From HGM04593 sp045592125 (GTDB lineage Bacteria > Bacteroidota > Bacteroidia > Bacteroidales > Bacteroidaceae): a DNA stretch of 64,000 nt. A program made the position numbers and the translations under genes. Under the pieces are notes generated by a model that did no database searches, was not told where the DNA came from, and saw nothing but the letters and a program-made list of their open reading frames with translations. Positions within the stretch are counted from its first letter, which is position 1. Each line of letters begins with the position of its first letter. Positions 17,416 to 23,834 of the stretch are shown one piece after another. Location: the NCBI GenBank assembly GCA_045592125.1, contig JAZNUE010000045.1, forward strand, positions 1 through 64,000. Reading direction: 5' to 3'.

Positions 17416-18669
17416 TTATGCCTTTTTCTCCTTAAAGACTAAAGCAAAGAGCACGGCAATCACCAGAGCATATCCGGCAAAGATATACCATGCAGTCTGC
17501 CACCCGGCAAAGCTAGTCTGGTTCATCGTAAAGTGGTTCACCACCTCCTGGGCCGCAATAACGCCGATAGAGGCGCCAAGGCCGTTTGTCATGAGCATGA
17601 ACAGGCCCTGTGCGCTTGAGCGCTGGGCCTCGGGCACCTCGTTATCCACGAACAGCGAGCCCGATATGTTGAAAAAGTCAAATGCCACACCGTATACAAT
17701 CATTGAGAGCACAAAGAACAGCACGCCGGGCATGCCAGGGTCACCCACTGCAAAGAAACCGAAACGGAAGACCCAGCCAAGCATGGCGATGAGCATTACC
17801 TTCTTTATGCCGAACCTCTTGAGGAAGAAAGGTATGAGAAGAATACACAGGGTCTCGGAGAGCTGCGACAGCGAGATAAGCATATTGGTGTGCTCGACCG
17901 CGAATGTGCCCGCATACTCCTCTATTGCCCCGAAACCATTGATAAACGTATTTGCATAGCCGTTAGAGACCTGCAGCGCAGCGCCGAGCAGCATTGAGAA
18001 AATGAAGAACATTGCCATCCTACGCTGGCTGAAGAGCCTGAAGGCGTCAAGGCCGAGCGCCGAGGCTAGAGACTTCTTCTCGCCGCCCTTGTTCACTGGG
18101 CAAGAGGGCAGCGTCAGGGAGTAGAGCGCGATGACTGCTCCCCATGCGGCCGAGGTAAAGAACTGGTTATAGTCATTCTGGAAACCAGTGAAATCTACCA
18201 GCAGCATTGAGACAATGAAACCTACCGTACCGAACACGCGGATGGGCGGGAACGCCTTTACGGTATCAAGGCCGGCCTTGCCTAGCGCTGTATATGAGAC
18301 AGAATTGGAGAGCGCCAGTGTAGGCATGTAGAAGGCAACCGATACGGAATAGGTCCAGAAGAGGTCATTGAACTCCACTGCTGCGCCCTTTGTCATGCCT
18401 ATATAGCCAGTAATGCCCATAAAGATGGCCGCCATGGCATGGCAGAACGCAAGCACACGCTGGGCCGGGACCCAACGGTCGGCAACTATGCCCATGAGCG
18501 CAGGCATGAAGATTGAGACAATACCCTGTACCGAATAGAACCAGCCGATATTGCTGCCCATGCCAGCACTGCCCAGATAACGGCCCATAGATGTGAGGTA
18601 GGCACCCCAAACGGCAAACTGCAAGAAACTCAGCACAATGAGCCTTGCCTTTACATGTGAATTCTGCAT
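17416..18669 (-). CDS. nupG: Nucleoside permease, NupG-type MFS transporter
   Basis: A 417-residue protein with about twelve membrane helices. The start (ARLIVLSFLQFAVWGAYLTSMGRYL), the loop FPPIRVFGTVGFIVSML and FMLMTNGLGASIGVIAAQ match the NupG/XapB nucleoside:proton symporter branch of the MFS. It probably imports nucleosides for salvage, which fits the hpt and adk genes nearby in the window but not in its operon. It follows dciA after 78 bases and precedes the bifunctional nuclease gene closely. Confidence 0.88.
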   Translation of the reverse strand: MQNSHVKARLIVLSFLQFAVWGAYLTSMGRYLGSAGMGSNIGWFYSVQGIVSIFMPALMGIVADRWVPAQRVLAFCHAMAAIFMGITGYIGMTKGAAVEFNDLFWTYSVSVAFYMPTLALSNSVSYTALGKAGLDTVKAFPPIRVFGTVGFIVSMLLVDFTGFQNDYNQFFTSAAWGAVIALYSLTLPSCPVNKGGEKKSLASALGLDAFRLFSQRRMAMFFIFSMLLGAALQVSNGYANTFINGFGAIEEYAGTFAVEHTNMLISLSQLSETLCILLIPFFLKRFGIKKVMLIAMLGWVFRFGFFAVGDPGMPGVLFFVLSMIVYGVAFDFFNISGSLFVDNEVPEAQRSSAQGLFMLMTNGLGASIGVIAAQEVVNHFTMNQTSFAGWQTAWYIFAGYALVIAVLFALVFKEKKA

Positions 18670-18747
18670 ACTATCTAAATTTTAAATTTGTCCAATTAAA
18701 GCACAATGCCACCCAACGCATAACAATGGGGCGGCCTGCATAGTTCG

Positions 18748-19038
18748 CTACCTGAAGACTATATCCGTTATAACCTGTGCCTTCACGTGGCCGTTAAGGC
18801 GCTTCACCAGCGACTTGCGGTTCATAAGCAGTTCCTGGCGCAGCACCGACGAGGTAACCCTCACGAACAGCACCTGGTTATATATCTTAAGTTCCTTCGT
18901 ATACGCCTGCACGGCCTTGCCCAGCACCTGCGACCAGGCCTGGATAAGACGGTACTCATTGAGCGGGGTCTCAATGCCCTCTTCCCTGCATGTCATGTGC
19001 ACAAGCTCAGCAATGGATTTTATCTCGCCTCTCTTCAT
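18748..19038 (-). CDS. DciA-like DUF721 protein
   Basis: A 96-residue protein of the DUF721 family, which includes DciA, the loader of the replicative helicase DnaB in bacteria that lack DnaC. Typical features are the short helix-rich N-terminus (IAELVHMTCREEGIE), the W in IQAWSQVLG and the KH-like core LKIYNQVLFVRVTSSVLRQEL. Its start overlaps the recF stop by 4 bases. Pairing with recF is common in Bacteroidota and supports a role in DNA replication; that role here is inferred from family and context. Confidence 0.85.
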   Translation of the reverse strand: MKRGEIKSIAELVHMTCREEGIETPLNEYRLIQAWSQVLGKAVQAYTKELKIYNQVLFVRVTSSVLRQELLMNRKSLVKRLNGHVKAQVITDIVFR

Positions 19039-20147
19039 AATTCCTTTTCTTTAAGCAGTCCAACCTCGCCGTTCCTGACCTCAAAGAGCCTGTACCCGCT
19101 CTCAATGCGGTCAAGAATGCTGTCAATATGCTCGCGGTTGACATCCGTTATAAAAATCTGGCCGAAGCCCTCGCCCGACACCAGGTTTACAATCTGCTCC
19201 ACCCTATTGCTGTCGAGCTTGTCAAATATATCGTCAAGCAGCAGCAGCGGAGTCTCGCCTCCCTTACGGCGCAGGAAATCGAACTGCGCAAGCTTCAGCG
19301 ACACAAGGAAACTCTTGTTCTGCCCTTGCGAGCCCTCTTTCTTTAGCGGGTAGCCGCCAAGCTGCATTACCAGTTCATCGCGGTGTGTCCCTTTTGACGT
19401 GTAGCCCAGCGCACGGTCATCGGCACGCGAGGCGGCCAGCAATTCAGGAAGGCTCGCGTCATTAAGGTGCGACCGGTAGCGCAGGGAAACCTGCTCGCTG
19501 CCGCCTGTTATGGTACTGTGGAACTGCGAGAACACTGGCACCAGTTCCTCGACAAAGCGCTTGCGCCCCTCATGTATGCGCAGGGCCTCGGCAGCCATCA
19601 TATCCTCAATGAGAGACATCATCTCGGAATCGGGCATATATTCTGCGCGAAGCATCACATTGCGCTGCTGCAAGGCCCTGTTGTAGCGGATGAGCGCCAT
19701 AAGATACTCCTTGTCATACTGAGAGATTACCATGTCCATAAAGCGCCGGCGCTCCTCACTGCCTCCGGCAATGAGCACGTTATCGGCAGGAGAGACCATT
19801 ACCAGCGGGATTGAGCCTATGTGGTCGGAGAGGCGCTCATAGTTCTTGCCGTTACGCTTGAAGGCCTTCTTCTCCCCGCGCTTGAGCCCGCAGGAGATTT
19901 CCTCATCAATGCCGCTGTCGCTCACATAGTCTCCCTGTAGCATGAAGAACGGCTCGTCGTGAAGGATATTCGAGCTGTCGGTCACTGTTACAGTGCTCTT
20001 GCAGAACGAGAGATAGTACACCGCATCGAGCAGGTTGGTCTTGCCCATACCGTTGCTGCCGATGAGACAGTTCACTTTTGGCGAGAGGAGCATGTTCACC
20101 TCGCGCAAGTTCCTGTAGTTCAATAGCGATATACTCTTTATTCTCAT
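19035..20147 (-). CDS. recF: DNA replication and repair protein RecF
   Basis: RecF binds gapped DNA and, with RecO and RecR, loads RecA. The ATG at 20147 gives 370 residues, the usual size, beginning MRIKSISLLNYRNLREVN. The Walker A motif GSNGMGKT is at 30-37. The ABC-type signature lies in the QGQNKSFLVSLKLAQ region, and Walker B is PLLLLDDIFDKLD near the C-terminus. Longer in-frame starts exist but run over a promoter match. It is followed directly by dciA. Confidence 0.95.
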   Translation of the reverse strand: MRIKSISLLNYRNLREVNMLLSPKVNCLIGSNGMGKTNLLDAVYYLSFCKSTVTVTDSSNILHDEPFFMLQGDYVSDSGIDEEISCGLKRGEKKAFKRNGKNYERLSDHIGSIPLVMVSPADNVLIAGGSEERRRFMDMVISQYDKEYLMALIRYNRALQQRNVMLRAEYMPDSEMMSLIEDMMAAEALRIHEGRKRFVEELVPVFSQFHSTITGGSEQVSLRYRSHLNDASLPELLAASRADDRALGYTSKGTHRDELVMQLGGYPLKKEGSQGQNKSFLVSLKLAQFDFLRRKGGETPLLLLDDIFDKLDSNRVEQIVNLVSGEGFGQIFITDVNREHIDSILDRIESGYRLFEVRNGEVGLLKEKEL

Positions 20148-20197
20148 AACCGTGCTGTCCGTTCGCGTATCCTGCCAGCCTAACATGATATCTAATG

Positions 20198-20205
20198 CAA
20201 ATATA
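20198..20205 (-). promoter_or_regulatory. Promoter -7 element of recF
   Basis: The minus strand reads TATATTTG, matching TAnnTTTG, 51 bases upstream of the recF ATG. A TTTG lies 24 bases further upstream, slightly too far for a typical -33. It is divergent from the promoter of the TPR gene, with 74 bases between the two -7 elements. Confidence 0.55.
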
Positions 20206-20279
20206 CCTATAAAACAGAAGATAGGAATACAAAAAAGCAAAAAAATCACCTATAATTTTTCAGCGCCGAATAATTTGAT

Positions 20280-20287
20280 TATTTTTG
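20280..20287 (+). promoter_or_regulatory. Promoter -7 element of the TPR protein gene
   Basis: TATTTTTG matches TAnnTTTG. A run of five T at 20256-20260 sits at the -33 distance but lacks the G. The predicted transcript starts near 20294 and leaves a 66-base leader before the ATG at 20360. Confidence 0.55.
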
Positions 20288-20359
20288 CACAATGTTACAG
20301 ATTGTGCTTATTATGCACAAGCACACGAAATGAAATAAAGAAACAAAAGATACAAGACT

Positions 20360-21031
20360 ATGAGCAAGAAACAGAACGAGACTCCAATCCTTGCCGACGA
20401 GGCACTTGGAAAGTCAGAGGAGTTTGTCCTCAAGCACAAGAACCTTCTTACAGGTATAGTAGTAGCACTTATTGTCATTGTTGCCGGTTACCTTGGCTAC
20501 AAGACCTACATCCTTGAGCCCAAGGAGGCCGAGGCCAGCAAGGCGCTCGCTGTGGCCGTGCAGGACTTTGAGGACGGCAAGTATGCCGAGTCACTCGACG
20601 GCGACGGCGTGAACCTTGGCACAAAGGAGATAAGCGAGGAGTACAGCGGCACAAAGGCCGGCAACCTTGCGGCCCTCTATGCAGGCCTTGCATTGGCAAA
20701 GCAGGAGATGTACGAAGAGGCAATTGAGTACCTTGAGGACTTTGACGGCGACGACGCAATCATCGCCCCCAAGGCAAAGCACGCCCTCGGCAACTGCTAT
20801 GCCCACACTGGCAACAGCAAGAAGGCAATGAGCCTCATCCTTGACGCTGCCGATGACGCAAGCAACGAGGCTGTGACTCCATACTGCTGGAGGGACGCCG
20901 CTGCAATGTACGAGCAGGAGGGCAAGACCGAGAAGGCCGTTGAGCTCTACGAAAGAATCAAGACAGAGTATCCTACATGCGTCCTTGTTGTAACAGGCGA
21001 GATTGACAGGCAGCTTAACTCTGTAAAGTAA
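20360..21031 (+). CDS. Membrane-anchored tetratricopeptide-repeat protein (YfgM-like)
   Basis: A 223-residue protein with a single transmembrane helix at about residues 30-47 (LLTGIVVALIVIVAGYLGY) after a short cytoplasmic N-terminus. A helical domain of TPR-type units follows (GNLAALYAGLALAKQEMYEEAIEYL, AKHALGNCYAHTGNSKKAM, AMYEQEGKTEKAVELYERI). The layout is that of YfgM-type proteins, which work with the Sec/BAM chaperone network in Proteobacteria; that function is only inferred here. It precedes ribH, separated by a terminator-like hairpin. Confidence 0.8.
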   Translation: MSKKQNETPILADEALGKSEEFVLKHKNLLTGIVVALIVIVAGYLGYKTYILEPKEAEASKALAVAVQDFEDGKYAESLDGDGVNLGTKEISEEYSGTKAGNLAALYAGLALAKQEMYEEAIEYLEDFDGDDAIIAPKAKHALGNCYAHTGNSKKAMSLILDAADDASNEAVTPYCWRDAAAMYEQEGKTEKAVELYERIKTEYPTCVLVVTGEIDRQLNSVK

Positions 21032-21051
21032 CATTTGTAAGAACAATAGAC

Positions 21052-21084
21052 AAAGGCTGTCCATGCAAATGCGGCAGCCTTTTT
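21052..21084 (+). terminator. Terminator-like hairpin just before ribH
   Basis: Bases 21052-21061 and 21073-21082 pair as a 10-bp stem with one G-U pair, and a run of five T (21080-21084) overlaps the end. It ends 7 bases before the ribH ATG. No promoter match lies between it and ribH, so it may act as an attenuator rather than a full terminator. Confidence 0.6.
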
Positions 21085-21091
21085 CAGTACC

Positions 21092-21592
21092 ATGGCAACA
21101 GAACTCAAGAACCTGTCATCATACGACCCTTCGAAGGTCGCAAGCGGCCACGGCCGCAAGGTTGGCATTGTATATGCCGAGTGGAACGACGAGATTACCT
21201 ACGCGCTGCGTGACGGAGCAGTAAAGACATTGCTCGAGAACGGCGTTGACGAGAGCGGCATAACCCTCGCAAGCGTACCAGGCAGTTTCGAGCTAATATA
21301 CGGCGCCGCGCAGATGGTAAAGAGCGGCAAGTACGATGCCGTTATTGCAATAGGCTGTGTAATAAGAGGCGACACCCCGCACTTCGACTACATATGCGAA
21401 GGCGTTACAGCAGGCCTTTCAAGGCTTAACGTGGAGTATGACACGCCTGTAATCTTCGGGCTCATAACCACAAATAACCTGCAGCAGGCCCAGGAGCGCA
21501 GCGGCGGCCGTCTTGGCAACAAAGGCGATGAGTGCGCTGTAACAGCACTGCAAATGATGTCGCAGGACTTCGGCAACGACAGCGGCAGATAG
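21092..21592 (+). CDS. ribH: 6,7-dimethyl-8-ribityllumazine synthase
   Basis: Penultimate step of riboflavin synthesis: condenses 5-amino-6-ribitylaminouracil with dihydroxybutanone phosphate. The 166-residue protein has the N-terminal VGIVYAEWND substrate loop, the SVPGSFEL segment (family pattern VPGxxEIP) and the catalytic histidine at position 97 in IRGDTPHFDYICEG. Length is typical of the icosahedral family. No other riboflavin genes lie nearby and no FMN riboswitch precedes it. Confidence 0.96.
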   Translation: MATELKNLSSYDPSKVASGHGRKVGIVYAEWNDEITYALRDGAVKTLLENGVDESGITLASVPGSFELIYGAAQMVKSGKYDAVIAIGCVIRGDTPHFDYICEGVTAGLSRLNVEYDTPVIFGLITTNNLQQAQERSGGRLGNKGDECAVTALQMMSQDFGNDSGR

Positions 21593-21814
21593 TCGCGAGA
21601 AGCGTATTGGCCATCTTCGCAGGACTATCCTTACTGTCCCTCAAGAGGGACGGCAGCGCGGGAAAGCTTGCGACGACTGAGCCTTGAGGCTTACAAAGGA
21701 GCGCCATCAGCCCAATCGCAAGATTTCGGAGGGAGTTGTAATCTGCATTGATAACGTAAACAGCAATAGCCCACACAAAGTGTGGCAGGTTGCGTACAGC
21801 CAGACAGCAAAGTG

Positions 21815-22126
21815 ATGAACAGGCTACAGCCAAAGTTTATATTGACCAAAGAGGGCATATTACGTCTAGGAGAGGCCAGGAGGCATTGCGAGCTTCTGAG
21901 GCAAGGCGAGACATGCATTGGCGGAGGATACTACAGGCTGGACTACCTGCAGCATAGGCTGCTGCTCAGCGGAGCGTCGAGCGAGTACGGCGAGCCCCAA
22001 TGGGAAAAGGCGGGACACATCAGGGTTTCGCCCTTCTACCTGGGAATGGAGATTACCTACACATCATGGGACAGCTGGAAAGAGACATTCCCCGTGAGCG
22101 AGAGGCTGGACATCACCTACGGATAA
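21815..22126 (+). CDS. Small conserved hypothetical protein
   Basis: A 103-residue protein beginning MNRLQPKFILTKEGILRLGEARRHCELL. I do not recognise a named family, though a short protein with this KFILTKEGxLRLG opening seems familiar from other Bacteroidales. It has no signal peptide, no membrane helix and one cysteine-free aromatic C-terminal half (YLGMEITYTSWDSWKETFP). A start at 21782 is possible but less likely. The 222-base gap between ribH and this gene holds several short hairpins and no gene I can support. It converges with cls, 5 bases apart. Confidence 0.6.
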   Translation: MNRLQPKFILTKEGILRLGEARRHCELLRQGETCIGGGYYRLDYLQHRLLLSGASSEYGEPQWEKAGHIRVSPFYLGMEITYTSWDSWKETFPVSERLDITYG

Positions 22127-22131
22127 GGACC

Positions 22132-23559
22132 CTACAGCAATGGGGAGAAGAGACGTGCAAAGGACTCAAGGCAGCGCTCAATAAGCGAGCGCCCCGACAG
22201 GAAGCCGCTAAGCGTAAGCAGCCTTGACGACTTCATATCCTCAAGGAAAGCCTCCTTCAGCGAGCATGCAGTCTTCTTGCCGTACACAAAGGCAGACACC
22301 TCGAAGTTATAGAAGAAACTACGGAAATCAAGGTTTACCGAACCTACAGAAGAGAGGTAGTCATCGCACACAAGCGTCTTGCTATGCAGGAACCCGGCAT
22401 TGTAGAGGTACACCTTTACGCCCGCCTTCATTATATCGGCCAGGTAGGACTTTGACGCATAGTTGACAAGCCTGCTGTCCGACCTTTCCGGAATCATGAG
22501 CCTGACATCGACACCAGAGAGCGCCGCTCCTTTCAGCGCCTGCAGGAACGATTCGTCGGGCATGAAATAAGGAGTCTGCAGGTATACATACTTCTTTGCG
22601 GCGGACAGCGCCTTTACCATACCTGTCATTATTGTGCGTACGTCACCGGCCGGGTTAGACTGCACCACCTGCACCAGCGAGTCCCCGTCCTGCTGCAGCC
22701 GGGGGAAATAGCGCTTGCCGCAGACAAGCGTGCGGTTAGAGAAATACCAGTCAACTAGGAACGAGTACTGGAGCCCATGCACTGCAGCGCCCCTGATAAG
22801 AAGCATAGTGTCACGCCAGACACCCCACTTGACCCCTTTCAGATACCTGTCGGCCACGTTGCAGCCCCCCACAAGGCCCACCTTGCCGTCTACTACCACA
22901 ATCTTGCGGTGATTGCGGTAGTTCACCTTGTTGGTAAGCAGCGGGAAGCGTACCTTCAGGAACGACTCAACATACACCCCGGCACACCGCATCGTCTCAA
23001 AAAACTCCTTGTCTACGCTAAAGCACCCAACGCTGTCGTATATTACGCGCACCTCAACTCCCTGCCTGGCCTTGGCCATCAGATGTTCCCTCAGCAGATG
23101 GCCGAACTCATCGTCCTCAAAGATGTAGAACTGCACGTGTATATGCTCCTTTGCGGCGTCTATCTCCTCATACAGCCTGGCAGCAAACTCCTTTACCGAG
23201 GGAATGACACGGACTTCATCGGCCGCCAAGAGACTTGCCGACGAGGTATTCTTGAAAAAAGAGGCCAGCGGGGCATAATCGTGCTGCACTTCATTGCGGG
23301 AGTACTCCCCGTCATCAAGCTGCTTCCTTTGCAGCTGCGACAGCTGGCGGCTGCTTATAATCCTTGCCCTGCGCGTATCGCGCCCGAAAAAGAAATAAAG
23401 CACTACCCCAAGAAAGGGAATGAACACAAGCACCATAACCCATGCAAGTGTCTTGACGGTATCGCGGTTATTGAGAATAACACGCACCATCAGCAGGATT
23501 GCCGCTACCAGATATACAGGATAGAGGACAGCAAGAATGGTATAGAAACTAATGCCCAT
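22132..23559 (-). CDS. cls: Cardiolipin synthase (phospholipase D family)
   Basis: Makes cardiolipin from two phosphatidylglycerol molecules at the inner membrane. From the ATG at 23559 it has 475 residues. Two N-terminal membrane helices (YTILAVLYPVYLVAAILL and WVMVLVFIPFLGVVLYFFF) precede two PLD domains. The HKD motifs are H217-K219-D224 in NHRKIVVVDGKVGLVGG and H392-K394-D399 in FLHSKTLVCDDYLSSVGS. A start at 23565 is equally possible. The candidate promoter lies only about 20-26 bases upstream of these starts, implying a very short leader. Confidence 0.94.
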   Translation of the reverse strand: MGISFYTILAVLYPVYLVAAILLMVRVILNNRDTVKTLAWVMVLVFIPFLGVVLYFFFGRDTRRARIISSRQLSQLQRKQLDDGEYSRNEVQHDYAPLASFFKNTSSASLLAADEVRVIPSVKEFAARLYEEIDAAKEHIHVQFYIFEDDEFGHLLREHLMAKARQGVEVRVIYDSVGCFSVDKEFFETMRCAGVYVESFLKVRFPLLTNKVNYRNHRKIVVVDGKVGLVGGCNVADRYLKGVKWGVWRDTMLLIRGAAVHGLQYSFLVDWYFSNRTLVCGKRYFPRLQQDGDSLVQVVQSNPAGDVRTIMTGMVKALSAAKKYVYLQTPYFMPDESFLQALKGAALSGVDVRLMIPERSDSRLVNYASKSYLADIMKAGVKVYLYNAGFLHSKTLVCDDYLSSVGSVNLDFRSFFYNFEVSAFVYGKKTACSLKEAFLEDMKSSRLLTLSGFLSGRSLIERCLESFARLFSPLL

Positions 23560-23577
23560 AATCATCAAGACTATGCG

Positions 23578-23585
23578 CGAAGATA
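23578..23585 (-). promoter_or_regulatory. Promoter -7-like element of cls
   Basis: The minus strand reads TATCTTCG, the same one-base variant of TAnnTTTG seen before the DUF4831 gene, the GH10-like gene and purL. Predicted transcription start is near 23572, only 7-13 bases before the possible start codons. Confidence 0.45.
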
Positions 23586-23597
23586 AGAAATATATAG

Positions 23598-23625
23598 AAA
23601 AAGGAGGCACAACGGCCTCCTTTTT
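23598..23625 (-). terminator. Intrinsic terminator between the outer-membrane barrel gene and cls
   Basis: Bases 23598-23608 and 23615-23625 form a perfect 11-bp stem (AAAAAGGAGGC and complement) with a 6-base loop. On the minus strand the stem ends in CCTCCTTTTTCTATAT. It lies beyond the 188-bp hairpin element and would stop the transcript of the barrel gene before the cls promoter. Confidence 0.75.
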
Positions 23626-23640
23626 AAAATATTATAACAC

Positions 23641-23828
23641 TAAGAAGCTGTTTAAATTTCTTTCGAAAAAATACATTGCCACGAGTGGTGCTTGCCTTTT
23701 ATGCTCTTTTTTGCCTGTTTTCCCCTTTTTCGCAGTTACATAGCCCGCTATGCGCCTTGGAAAAATGAAAAAACATCCTAAAAAAGACCTATAAGAATTT
23801 CAAGGACATAAATTTAAACCGCTTCTAA
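23641..23828. repeat. 188-bp long-hairpin element with inverted ends (MITE/REP-like)
   Basis: The left end TAAGAAGCTGTTTAAATTT (23641-23659) and the right end (23810-23828) are inverted copies with two or three mismatches. The inner halves also pair imperfectly around a centre near 23745 (ACATAGCCCGCTATGC), so the whole unit can fold as one long hairpin. It contains no convincing gene. A solo copy of the end sequence is present at 34112-34136. I recall similar sequence from other Bacteroidales genomes but cannot cite a named family. Confidence 0.7.
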
Positions 23829-23834
23829 GCATTG

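Noticed and set aside
21032..21091. FMN riboswitch ahead of ribH
   Set aside because: The gap is 60 bases and holds just one simple hairpin; none of the conserved FMN-element segments is present.
21593..21814. Possible gene or repeat between ribH and the small conserved protein
   Set aside because: It has several short hairpins (for example GTCCCTCAAGAGGGAC) but no conserved-looking frame, and no second copy in the window to show it is a repeat.
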